From assembly GCA_964584805.1 (NCBI GenBank), contig CAZPAY010000024.1:1-21780 (forward strand): 21,780 nt of DNA, given 5' to 3'. Positions 1-6,183 of this stretch are shown here, piece by piece. Source of the stretch: JABHIE01 sp964584805. GTDB lineage: Bacteria; Planctomycetota; UBA1135. The notes under the pieces were generated by a model. The model had not been told where the DNA came from, searched no databases, and saw only the letters and a program-made list of their open reading frames with translations. The position numbers and the translations under genes are program-made. How positions within the stretch are numbered: the stretch's first letter is position 1; each line of letters begins with the position of its first letter.

Positions 1-66
1 GATGGATTTTTTGCTAGAGTTTTTCCTTGCTATATATTTGGCTTCCTATATCCTTATCGAAATCCC

Positions 67-330
67 GTGCCAAAGCCCGAGCCAAAGCCCGAGCCGTTTT
101 CTTTTGAGCTTGAGGGGGAGGCTATCACGGGAACATCTCCGGTGAAGTTTCAGAAAGATGATTTTGCTTGGCTCGTCCCTGGCTCACGCCTCGCCTCTAA
201 ACAAGACGGCTATTTTCGTGTAAAGCGAGTTGACCTGCAGCACGAACAGGCCGTTTTGCGAAATGGTTCCGGCGAAGACTCGCTTGTCAACCTGGATGAA
301 CTCATTCGATACTTTTGGCATCGTGACTAG
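67..330 (+). CDS. Small hypothetical protein with Lys-Pro-Glu N-terminus
   Basis: I do not recognise this 87-residue protein. It opens with a Pro-Lys-Pro-Glu tract encoded by two copies of a 12-bp unit (ccaaagcccgag). The body is soluble and mostly beta-like, with a Val-Pro-Gly-Ser turn and a stretch of alternating charged and hydrophobic residues that could be a small barrel. No signal peptide or membrane segment is seen. The start is GTG at 67 without a Shine-Dalgarno sequence. The frame is open all the way to base 1, so the gene may begin outside the window; an AT-rich tatata stretch around 31-38 could equally be a -10 element that makes GTG the real start. It is one of only two plus-strand genes. 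A weak hairpin (GCCAA 333-337, TTGGC 346-350) follows the stop codon. Confidence 0.5.
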   Translation: MPKPEPKPEPFSFELEGEAITGTSPVKFQKDDFAWLVPGSRLASKQDGYFRVKRVDLQHEQAVLRNGSGEDSLVNLDELIRYFWHRD

Positions 331-420
331 ATGCCAAATCAGTGCTTGGCGAGCATAGCCTTTGACCCTGTTTTTTAGTTCAAGATGTTTCTCAATTCGA
401 AAGGAACTTCTGTTCGGTAG

Positions 421-453
421 CAAAAAGAAAGGAGCGCGCCGAAGCGCGCTCCT
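421..453 (-). terminator. Rho-independent terminator of the HEAT-repeat gene
   Basis: The stem is a perfect 10-bp inverted repeat (430-439 with 444-453). On the minus strand it closes on a TTCG tetraloop and is followed by TTTCTTTTT. It lies about 20 bases past the stop codon of the HEAT-repeat gene. Stem, tetraloop and U tract make this the clearest terminator in the window, and it acts only for minus-strand transcription. Confidence 0.9.
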
Positions 454-472
454 GAATGCGGAAACGGAGGGC

Positions 473-2482
473 TTAGAGGATGTCTAAAATGCCGGAGCTG
501 GAGGCATTGTCCACAAGGGTGCTCGTTGCCGCTCGGTAATTTAAGTCACTCGCGATACGAGAGTTCCAAGGCAGGCTGTCTTTGTCAGAAACCATGCCGA
601 GTCCAATCGCAGCGAATGCGCGAGCCAACTTTGTCATCTTGTCATCCTTCATGGCGTTAATGAGTGGATCGACTGAGCGGCGGTCGCCGATAAAGCCAAT
701 TGCCATTGCCGCAGCGGAAAGAACAGCAAGCCTTGGCTTGCGCTTACCATCAGGTGAAAGGAGGCCAAGGAGGATTTCAACAACGGTACGATCTTTCATG
801 AGGCCAAGTGCAATGGAGGCCTGGCGTAAAAGTTGTGGCTTGCGCTTAGACTCTTGAACGATTTGAGAAATGTAATCCTTGTATTCACGCGCAGTCAGCA
901 ACCCTAGTGCAACGCTGCAGTATCCACGATATTCCAAGTCAGCAATTTTATCCATGGATTGGCGCAGAGACTCCTTTGCGCCCTCGTTAGCCATCAAGCC
1001 AAGCGCAACGGCATAGGCCGCTTTGGGGGAAGGCGCCTTTGTCTTCTTGAAAATAGCAAGAGTCGTGGAATGCACAAGTGGTGAAACTTGCCCGCCATTG
1101 TCCGCAATGCGGAATGCCATCACACCAAGTGCCAAACCCGCCCAAGGCTTGTATGCGCTCTTGCCTTTTTCAAGTTTTTTGAGAAGGAAGGCTGTGGCAT
1201 CTTTTCTAATGGGGGATGTGTCGTCAGCTGATGCACCCAAGTAAGCCATTGAAATGGCGGTGAAGTTGCGTTCCTGGCGATCTTTGGCCTTAGAGCTGGC
1301 TTTGTCAAGAGCCTTGAAAACCTTGCTGGCATAGGGAGCATTTCCAGGCGTGAGAAGACCCAAAGCCTGGACGCAAGATTGACGAATTTCAGTCTTAGTT
1401 TTTGAGTTGAGAATGTCTAAGAATGAAACGACCGCGCGCTGTCGATTGGATGAATCACTTGGTGTCTGAGACAGGAGCTTAGCGATTGCCGTGGGGCAGT
1501 GAGAGCGGGATAGGAAGTCGTGGGAGTCGTCGGCAAGGTAGGCCGTCAACTTGTCTGCAAGGGGGGCTGGGTCGTCAAGTTTGAGAATGCCAAGGCTAAT
1601 GACGCACGCAACACGAATGTCTTTTGCGGGGTCTTGGTCAGTTGATAGCACTTCCCAGAGAGTATTGGATAACCGAGTTTGAATAGCGGTATCTTGCTGC
1701 GTACTACCCAGAAGGCCGAGCCCGTATGCAGCAAAGGCGCGTGTGCGGAAGGGGACTCCCGTCGTTTTCCCGATCAGCTTCTTGCCTTGCGCGGAATCTG
1801 TTAAAAGCTGTTCTAGGATTTCAAGAGCTTCAACATTTTGCAAAATGCCAAGAGAAACCCCTGCGGTTTCAGAGATTTCTTGGGAGGATGAATTTAGTTT
1901 TTGGCGAAAAAGATCGGCTGACTCTTTTGGAGTTAGCCCTGCTTTGGCCAAGGCAATCATGCAAGCTCCAACGATGTCTTTATTGTCTGCTCCTTTAAGC
2001 GTTTCATTCAGGGCAGGAATGATGCTATTGAGGACTTGTGAGCGAGAGGGGGCCAATGTCGTCGGTTTGGCGGCAACAGCTCCAAGGCCTGCAAGAAGAT
2101 CGCCTTCGCCAGATGTCGTTTCAGATTCGTGGACCTTTGCTTTAAGGTTGAGGTAGGCATCTTTGTTGAATTCCCACCAAAATTCCCAAGTGGATAGGTC
2201 AACTCCTGATGCTGGCGGCGGCGTGGTCGCTGACGGTGCAGTTGGCGCGGCAGGCGCCGAAGGAGTCGTGGGCGTAGATGGAGTTGACGGGGAGCCAGGG
2301 GCTGCGGGTGTAGCAGGTGCAGCCGGGGCGGCAGGTGCTGCAGGGGCTGCCGGGGCTGAAGGGGCGCCACCAGCGGGTGGAACAGTATCGCCAGGGCCAC
2401 GGTAAGTGCCGCCGTGAGCCATTGCTTCAGGTGCAAGCCAGAGCGCAAGAAGGAAAGCTAAGAATGGAAGTAGTTTTTTCAT
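473..2482 (-). CDS. Exported HEAT-repeat protein with Ala-Pro linker
   Basis: This 669-residue protein starts with a standard signal peptide (Lys-Lys, then a Leu-rich core, with probable cleavage after Ala22), so the mature end begins HGGTYRGPGDTVPP. Residues 37 to about 92 are a low-complexity Ala/Pro/Thr/Ser linker. The rest is about eleven HEAT-like alpha-alpha repeats, recognisable by recurring ALGLL/LGLM motifs such as VALGLMAN, IALGLMKDR and AIGFIGDRRSVDPL. HEAT solenoids are protein-binding scaffolds, so a periplasmic or surface scaffold role is inferred; no catalytic residues are seen. The protein ends in Ile-Leu-Asp-Ile-Leu. ATG at 2482 has only a GGGG stretch upstream, inside a palindrome. 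The gene appears monocistronic, with its own terminator downstream and a 115-bp gap upstream. Confidence 0.9.
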   Translation of the reverse strand: MKKLLPFLAFLLALWLAPEAMAHGGTYRGPGDTVPPAGGAPSAPAAPAAPAAPAAPATPAAPGSPSTPSTPTTPSAPAAPTAPSATTPPPASGVDLSTWEFWWEFNKDAYLNLKAKVHESETTSGEGDLLAGLGAVAAKPTTLAPSRSQVLNSIIPALNETLKGADNKDIVGACMIALAKAGLTPKESADLFRQKLNSSSQEISETAGVSLGILQNVEALEILEQLLTDSAQGKKLIGKTTGVPFRTRAFAAYGLGLLGSTQQDTAIQTRLSNTLWEVLSTDQDPAKDIRVACVISLGILKLDDPAPLADKLTAYLADDSHDFLSRSHCPTAIAKLLSQTPSDSSNRQRAVVSFLDILNSKTKTEIRQSCVQALGLLTPGNAPYASKVFKALDKASSKAKDRQERNFTAISMAYLGASADDTSPIRKDATAFLLKKLEKGKSAYKPWAGLALGVMAFRIADNGGQVSPLVHSTTLAIFKKTKAPSPKAAYAVALGLMANEGAKESLRQSMDKIADLEYRGYCSVALGLLTAREYKDYISQIVQESKRKPQLLRQASIALGLMKDRTVVEILLGLLSPDGKRKPRLAVLSAAAMAIGFIGDRRSVDPLINAMKDDKMTKLARAFAAIGLGMVSDKDSLPWNSRIASDLNYRAATSTLVDNASSSGILDIL

Positions 2483-2489
2483 GATGTGA

Positions 2490-2502
2490 ACCCCATTGGG
2501 GT
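2490..2502. promoter_or_regulatory. Palindrome just upstream of the HEAT-gene start
   Basis: ACCCC-ATT-GGGGT is a perfect 5-bp inverted repeat with a 3-bp centre, 8 bases before the ATG of the HEAT-repeat gene. On the minus strand its right arm (GGGG) is the only Shine-Dalgarno-like sequence before that start, so folding would hide it. It could instead be a repressor site. The function is inferred. Confidence 0.35.
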
Positions 2503-2519
2503 ACCGGAGTAAGGCAATT

Positions 2520-2525
2520 ATTGTA
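2520..2525 (-). promoter_or_regulatory. Candidate -10 element (TACAAT) for the HEAT gene
   Basis: On the minus strand TACAAT matches five of six bases of the sigma-70 -10 consensus and would give a leader of about 30 bases. No good -35 hexamer is found 16 to 18 bases upstream, so the promoter would depend on an activator or be weak. Confidence 0.3.
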
Positions 2526-2565
2526 CCAACCGTTTAGTTGAGGTTATTAGGACAAATTGTTCCCT

Positions 2566-2580
2566 TTGCGTAACACGCAA
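2566..2580. promoter_or_regulatory. 15-bp inverted repeat TTGCGT-AAC-ACGCAA
   Basis: This perfect 6-bp inverted repeat with a 3-bp centre lies between the MaoC stop codon and the HEAT-gene start. It has the size and symmetry of a dimeric repressor site, about 90 bases before the HEAT start. No U tract follows, so it is a poor terminator. A second, imperfect palindrome (GGACAAATTGTTCC, 2550-2563) lies beside it. Confidence 0.35.
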
Positions 2581-2597
2581 GGATGAATAGCAATTTC

Positions 2598-3107
2598 CTA
2601 GCGGCCGTAGCGGGCTCTTGGGAGATATAGTCTTTTGAAGACAAGTGTGGTCCAAAGAATCTTAACGAGCAAAACCGGGTCAGAAGACTCCCTTTCCTTA
2701 TAGACCCTCGTGTTCCAGGTAACGCGTCCGAACCGCTTGCCGGCAGAGGCGTCAACATTTCCGATGGTGACTTCCGCGAAAATTCGATCGTGAGCTCGGC
2801 CTGGTTGCAGGTAAGTTTCGGAACTGGACTCTAGCGCGAGGATGTTTGACCCAAGTAAGCCTTCTTCGAAAGCAAAGCCAGAGGCCATTGCGGCCAACAG
2901 CGTACCATGGGCAACGGTTCCACGGAATATAGTTTTTTTGGCAAACTCGGAATCGAGGTGGATTGGGTTTTTGTCCCCGGAGACCTCGGCGTAGCGTCGG
3001 ATACGCTCTTGCGTAAGGATCTTAGTCTTGCTGCGAAAGTGTTGCCCAGCCTTGAAGTCTTCAAAAGCAAGTGTGGGAGCTGCGGTGGTTTGGTTAGTTT
3101 TCTGCAC
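2598..3107 (-). CDS. MaoC-like hotdog dehydratase / enoyl-CoA hydratase
   Basis: This 169-residue protein has the single-hotdog MaoC signature SGDKNPIHLD, with the catalytic Asp45 and His50 of (R)-specific enoyl-CoA hydratases, followed by the FRGTVAHGTLLAAM segment of the central helix. Family members hydrate or dehydrate beta-hydroxyacyl thioesters in fatty-acid, polyhydroxyalkanoate or branched-acid metabolism, in the cytoplasm. The exact substrate cannot be read from the sequence. The start is GTG at 3107. An in-frame TAA lies two codons upstream and no other start codon occurs before the conserved fold, so the start is fixed, although no Shine-Dalgarno sequence is present. The start lies directly beside a 12-bp repeat array with DnaA boxes. 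The gene stands alone, away from the fab cluster. Confidence 0.85.
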   Translation of the reverse strand: MQKTNQTTAAPTLAFEDFKAGQHFRSKTKILTQERIRRYAEVSGDKNPIHLDSEFAKKTIFRGTVAHGTLLAAMASGFAFEEGLLGSNILALESSSETYLQPGRAHDRIFAEVTIGNVDASAGKRFGRVTWNTRVYKERESSDPVLLVKILWTTLVFKRLYLPRARYGR

Positions 3108-3159
3108 TTGTTATCCACAAGGTTATCCACAATGGAATCCACAATGGAATCCACATCAT
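3094..3159 (-). CDS. Possible 21-codon leader peptide over the MaoC start
   Basis: Two consecutive ATG codons (3157-3159 and 3154-3156) open a 21-codon frame ending in TAA at 3094. The 12-bp array makes it a tetrapeptide repeat: Trp-Ile-Pro-Leu twice, then Trp-Ile-Thr-Leu and Trp-Ile-Thr. It overlaps the MaoC start by 14 bases in another frame, as coupled leader peptides do. There is no convincing Shine-Dalgarno sequence, and the repeat may simply be a by-product of the DnaA boxes on the same DNA. Confidence 0.2.
   Translation of the reverse strand: MMWIPLWIPLWITLWITSAEN
3111..3155 (+). repeat. Array of four 12-bp repeats with two perfect DnaA boxes
   Basis: Units begin at 3111, 3123, 3135 and 3147, exactly 12 bp apart. 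The first two contain TTATCCACA, a perfect match to the bacterial DnaA box TTATNCACA; the last two read GAATCCACA, matching seven of nine positions. All point the same way. About 70 bp to the right lies an AT-rich stretch (3221-3241). Directly repeated DnaA boxes beside AT-rich DNA are found in replication origins and at DnaA-regulated promoters. Against an origin: no dnaA, dnaN, gidA or rpmH gene is near, and coding direction does not switch here. Confidence 0.6.
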
Positions 3160-3190
3160 ACTAATAAATGGCTCGGTGAAGTTCAAGAAA

Positions 3191-3212
3191 GGCAGGCTTT
3201 CGCCCTTCTGCC
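3191..3212 (-). terminator. Weak terminator candidate after the 510-aa gene
   Basis: On the minus strand GGCAG and CTGCC pair around an inner GGC-GAAA-GCC option, followed by TTTCTT. The hairpin is about 75 bases past the stop codon of the 510-aa gene. The U tract is short and the pairing imperfect. Confidence 0.3.
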
Positions 3213-3227
3213 CTTTTGCGACTTTAC

Positions 3228-3241
3228 ATAATAAATATTAT
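3228..3241. repeat. AT-rich palindrome ATAAT-AAAT-ATTAT
   Basis: A fully A+T inverted repeat with 5-bp arms, the most AT-rich spot between the MaoC gene and the 510-aa gene. It could supply a -10 region for the minus-strand MaoC gene (TAATAT and TATTAT are present on that strand) or an easily melted DNA segment next to the DnaA boxes. Confidence 0.4.
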
Positions 3242-3286
3242 CGGACGATGCGCCAGGCGAGTTATCTGCCCCTAGACAGAGGCGCA

Positions 3287-4819
3287 TTAGGCGCTTTGGG
3301 GCTGCTCGGGAAGGATTTCCAGGGGTAGATATTTGTGCATAACGAATGAACCTGCTTTCCAGTAACCTATGAGCAGGTCACCTATTCGCGCGATCTCGAG
3401 CACTGTCTTTGGAGCGTGAAGGACCGAGGCGCCTTGACTTTTTTCCTGAGTTTCGACGAGCAAAGGTTTGATGCTGATAATTCGAACGATTTGGCTTGCC
3501 TGCCCTGTGGGCGCTTCATCGTGAGATGAATTGATGGTTACAGCTCGACGCAGGCGCTGCAAGCCATCGGTTGGAAAAACCTCAAGCCACTCATCCAGTG
3601 GGAAACCCTGCTCCCGGCAAAGCCAAGTGAGGAAAGGCTGGTGAGTGGACCAACGCGACTCAAAAATGGACTCCTGAGGAGATTGAGCGAGGCGTGTGCT
3701 GATGATTGAAATGATTTGTTGCCTGCTCGATTGTGGGGAAATCTCCCCCGCTATAGCCTTGAGTTCAGAGAGTTCGAATTCTTGGACAGCGGACTCTTGA
3801 TGGTCAAAAAGGTAGGCGTCTAAGAAATAGTTAGCATCAATATTCTTGTTGCCGGGGCCTGCTTCTCCTTCATCGGACTCTTCCGGGTTGATCTCATTGC
3901 TGATCCCTACAGGGAGGCCAAGTTCTGCTTCAAGAGCAGAAAACGCTACGTCCAAATCAACGCCCGCTGCTCGTTGCTCATCATATGAGTGCAGAGCGTC
4001 ACTAGCGTTAAAGTTGCTGGAGGCAACGCGCTCTGAAGTCTGTGCCTCAGCTAGAGCCATTGGGAGGCCGCCCTTGACGAGGTCAAGGTCGATGTCCGTA
4101 CTGAAGGCTAGTTGATTGATTAGTTCATCCGGGCCGTGCTCTGTCGCAACTGCGTATGCCTTTGCCCAACTCCAGCCTGGTGTAGACTCGATGAGGGCAA
4201 CTGTTTGTGTGGCAAGGCTTGAGTCGCCTTGCGCGGCAATCGCCGATTTATGCGCAAGAAGAATGTATTCCAATTGCAGCTGGGAGAGCCTTTCTCGTGG
4301 ATTTTGCCCCCTTACCCTTTTGATGTCGGCATCCAACGCCTGGATGAGCCCCTCTTGCATCAGAGCTTGTGCGCCTGGTAGAGGTTGGTAAACGCCGGCT
4401 GCATTGAGAGCAAGCCTGCCCACCAATAGGAAGGAGGAATTCGCCCCTTTATCGGGGAAGGCTGGGTAAGCGGTTTGGAAGTTCTGCCCTGTCCAAAGAT
4501 CGAGAAGCAAAGCTTTGCCGTTAAGAGCCCCATTTGGCCGAAACAGGCCCAGGCTGGCGTCAAGGAACCGCGTCCAGTCGTCTGCGGGTTGGAGGCTTTG
4601 GGGAGCCCAATAAACGGCAGGCTGAGTACCCAAGGACTCGGACTCACGCTCAAGCAGGAACCATTCTAAAAAACGATCTTCAAGTTCTTCTTGAAGGCTC
4701 CAGGGCTTCTGTTTAAGTGCTTGCTCCCATTCTTTGGCGAGTTGCGGTTCCTCTAATACCTTCGCTTTGAGCTCAGAGAGAAGGGCTGTCAGGGTCGAGT
4801 CAAAAGGGCTGTCGTGCAA
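3287..4819 (-). CDS. Unrecognised 510-residue soluble protein
   Basis: I cannot assign a family. The N-terminal third has an acidic helical segment with LEDRFLEWFLLERES, then a segment likely to form beta strands (GKALLLDLWTGQNF, FLLVGRLALNAAGVYQPLPGA). This layout recalls uncharacterised proteins of Planctomycetota and Myxococcota, from memory and at low confidence. The middle is acidic with a Glu/Asp/Gly-rich linker near residues 312-325. The C-terminal part is mixed helix and strand. No signal peptide, membrane segment or catalytic motif is evident, so it is probably cytoplasmic. The start is TTG at 4819; no in-frame ATG or GTG lies between it and the divergent cvpA start, and the next in-frame ATG is far inside. 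Its 5' end is only 29 bp from the cvpA start. Confidence 0.75.
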   Translation of the reverse strand: MHDSPFDSTLTALLSELKAKVLEEPQLAKEWEQALKQKPWSLQEELEDRFLEWFLLERESESLGTQPAVYWAPQSLQPADDWTRFLDASLGLFRPNGALNGKALLLDLWTGQNFQTAYPAFPDKGANSSFLLVGRLALNAAGVYQPLPGAQALMQEGLIQALDADIKRVRGQNPRERLSQLQLEYILLAHKSAIAAQGDSSLATQTVALIESTPGWSWAKAYAVATEHGPDELINQLAFSTDIDLDLVKGGLPMALAEAQTSERVASSNFNASDALHSYDEQRAAGVDLDVAFSALEAELGLPVGISNEINPEESDEGEAGPGNKNIDANYFLDAYLFDHQESAVQEFELSELKAIAGEISPQSSRQQIISIISTRLAQSPQESIFESRWSTHQPFLTWLCREQGFPLDEWLEVFPTDGLQRLRRAVTINSSHDEAPTGQASQIVRIISIKPLLVETQEKSQGASVLHAPKTVLEIARIGDLLIGYWKAGSFVMHKYLPLEILPEQPQSA

Positions 4820-4836
4820 AATGGGGCGTGTGCTTT

Positions 4837-4842
4837 TAGAAT
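4837..4842 (+). promoter_or_regulatory. -10 element placing +1 at the cvpA start codon
   Basis: TAGAAT ends six bases before the ATG at 4849, so transcription would begin at or next to the A of that codon and yield a leaderless message. There is no Shine-Dalgarno sequence. The -35 region is poor. On the opposite strand the same bases offer TCTAAA for the divergent 510-aa gene. Confidence 0.4.
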
Positions 4843-4848
4843 GGTGCG

Positions 4849-5400
4849 ATGGAGCAAATCCACAATCTCGATTGGATCATCGCTGGAATTTTGGCTTACG
4901 GCCTCGTCGCAGGGATGGTGCGCGGCTTCTTGCAACAGTTTACTCGCCTTTTTGTATTGGTTGTCGCGATCTTACTCGCATCTTCGTGGAATCCGCTTGT
5001 CGGTTGGCTCGCTGACTCCTATGCGGTCGAGGGCGACTCCCTCCTTCATGTTCGGGCCGATGTAGAGCTGTTCCTTTTCCTCTTGTCTTTTTTGGTGTTG
5101 CTTCTGTTGCGTCGCACCATACTTGGTTGGCTAGGCTCCCCCGCTGGAGTTGACGCACGAGCCGCAGGTGCAATGAGTGGCTTTATTGGAGTCGTTCTCC
5201 TTTCCACTTTGTTTTTGGGGCATCAAGGGGCTCGTATGGATGCCGAGGAGCACTCACGGTTGTTCTTTGTTACCTATCTCCAAGAACCAGTTGTAAAAGC
5301 ACTAGGGCTACTGCCAGTAGATTGGGTGCCTACGATTGTTCAGCCGTCTGCTCAACCGAAGCCAGAGGTTGAGCTTGCACCTGCGACCTCGGAAGATTAG
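4849..5400 (+). CDS. CvpA-family inner-membrane protein
   Basis: This 183-residue protein begins with the CvpA pattern: Asn-Leu-Asp-Trp-Ile-Ile, a first membrane helix, then GLVAGMVRGFLQQF with spaced glycines. Four hydrophobic segments are visible, near residues 8-27, 30-50, 70-87 and 103-123, and a Pro/Glu-rich tail follows. In Enterobacteria CvpA is needed for colicin V production and for envelope homeostasis, but its molecular activity is not settled. The length fits the family (about 160 to 200 residues). ATG at 4849 has no Shine-Dalgarno sequence but lies at the predicted transcription start. The gene is divergent from the 510-aa gene, and its last 71 bases overlap the 3' end of the gene on the other strand. 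Confidence 0.75.
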   Translation: MEQIHNLDWIIAGILAYGLVAGMVRGFLQQFTRLFVLVVAILLASSWNPLVGWLADSYAVEGDSLLHVRADVELFLFLLSFLVLLLLRRTILGWLGSPAGVDARAAGAMSGFIGVVLLSTLFLGHQGARMDAEEHSRLFFVTYLQEPVVKALGLLPVDWVPTIVQPSAQPKPEVELAPATSED

Positions 5401-5959
5401 CTCCGGCTGGCCGGAAGCAATCGGCCCTAAAGGAAAGAGTGTTTTCGTGCTTCTCAGGAAGAAGCAAGCTCCCGAAACAGTTCTGCCACTCTAAGCTTGG
5501 CGAGCAGAAATGGGGAAATGTAAGAGACAGGCTGCCTTCACTCCACCCGAGTTCAAAAGGGCTGTTTTCTTCTGAGAGATTGGCAAAATATATACTTATG
5601 GCAATGGCAGCTTGAGGGAGCAAGATGTCAGGCAAGCGGTCGCCCGCTTCTTCGGGAGTTCCGTAGCGCAGTGCGGCTGCCAATAGCACATCAGGCGCTT
5701 CGCCTCGCTCCAGTCGGCTGATTGCCGGGGTTTGGTAAAGCATGGCTCGGAGCCAGTCCAGGCGCCCCAGAAGAGACAAATCTTCATCAAGTCGGCTTTG
5801 TAGCTTGGCTTCTTCTCCATGGGGTACACCAACCATCGCCCAACCCAGTATTAAGCCGCGAACGCCCCGTAGGCGATGTAGCGTCGCTTTCATCGCTGCG
5901 TTGAGGGCAGTCGAAAGCAGTGATGAACCGTCGAAAGGAGTCGTCTCTTGGGGTGACAT
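5330..5959 (-). CDS. Unrecognised 209-aa protein, faint histidine-kinase-like layout
   Basis: I do not recognise this protein with confidence. Residues 13-65 predict as two helices around ATLHRLRGVRGLILGW, with His28 placed as in a dimerisation and phosphoacceptor helix. A second helical stretch (about 78-125) is followed by a strand-like segment (LGWSEGSLSLTFP). That order resembles a shortened histidine kinase or ChpT-type phosphotransfer protein, but no N, G1 or G2 ATP-binding boxes can be seen, so ATP binding is unlikely. No signal peptide or membrane segment is present. ATG at 5957-5959 lacks a Shine-Dalgarno sequence. The gene follows tRNA-Leu on the same strand by 44 bases and may be read from the tRNA promoter. 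Its 3' end overlaps cvpA in antisense by 71 bp. Confidence 0.65.
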   Translation of the reverse strand: MSPQETTPFDGSSLLSTALNAAMKATLHRLRGVRGLILGWAMVGVPHGEEAKLQSRLDEDLSLLGRLDWLRAMLYQTPAISRLERGEAPDVLLAAALRYGTPEEAGDRLPDILLPQAAIAISIYFANLSEENSPFELGWSEGSLSLTFPHFCSPSLEWQNCFGSLLLPEKHENTLSFRADCFRPAGANLPRSQVQAQPLASVEQTAEQS

Positions 5960-6003
5960 GGAATAGGTTTAGCAAGAATGTCGATACGAAACAAGATGTG
6001 CTG

Positions 6004-6090
6004 TGGTGCCGAAGGGGGGACTTGAACCCCCACTCCCTTGCGAGAAATGGATTTTGAATCCATCGCGTCTGCCGATTCCGCCACTTCGGC
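6004..6090 (-). tRNA. tRNA-Leu, anticodon CAA
   Basis: The minus strand folds as a class II tRNA of 87 bases with an encoded CCA end. The acceptor arms are GCCGAAG (6084-6090) and CTTCGGC (6008-6014). The anticodon stem ATGGA/TCCAT encloses TTCAAAA, giving anticodon CAA (6054-6056), which reads UUG. A long variable arm and a T arm with GTTCAAG complete it. It lies between the terminator hairpin of the beta-helix gene and the 209-aa gene. Confidence 0.97.
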
Positions 6091-6116
6091 TACTACAGCG
6101 ACGCAAAATATAGCAA

Positions 6117-6164
6117 CGCGCCCCGCAATTCGGAGAAAGAAAAGACTCCTTTTTGCGGGGCGCG
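6117..6164 (-). terminator. Large nested hairpin after the beta-helix gene
   Basis: A perfect 12-bp stem (CGCGCCCCGCAA 6117-6128 with its complement 6153-6164) encloses a smaller GGAG/CTCC stem (6132-6135 with 6146-6149). It starts 20 bases after the stop codon of the beta-helix gene. On the minus strand TTGCTATATTTTG follows, which is only partly a U tract and also contains the likely -10 of tRNA-Leu. It probably acts as a terminator or 3'-end stabiliser. Confidence 0.65.
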
Positions 6165-6183
6165 CTGAGAGGGTGGGCTTGTT

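Noticed and set aside
2270..2400. GC-rich Ala/Pro-coding repeats as a mobile or variable repeat
   Set aside because: The units are short, imperfect and in frame within a protein linker; nothing shows copy-number variation.
2008..2448. Long Pro/Leu/Arg-rich frame on the minus strand and long plus-strand frames opposite the HEAT-repeat gene
   Set aside because: They are frame shadows of the Ala-Pro linker and HEAT repeats; composition is arginine- and proline-skewed and no motif or start signal supports them.
2831..3154. 107-aa frame beginning with a Val-Asp repeat
   Set aside because: It is the 12-bp array read in a third frame running over the MaoC gene, whose own frame has clear catalytic residues.
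3108..3286. Calling the DnaA-box region the chromosomal origin
   Set aside because: There are only two perfect boxes, no origin-linked genes nearby and no switch in coding direction; a regulatory site is equally likely.
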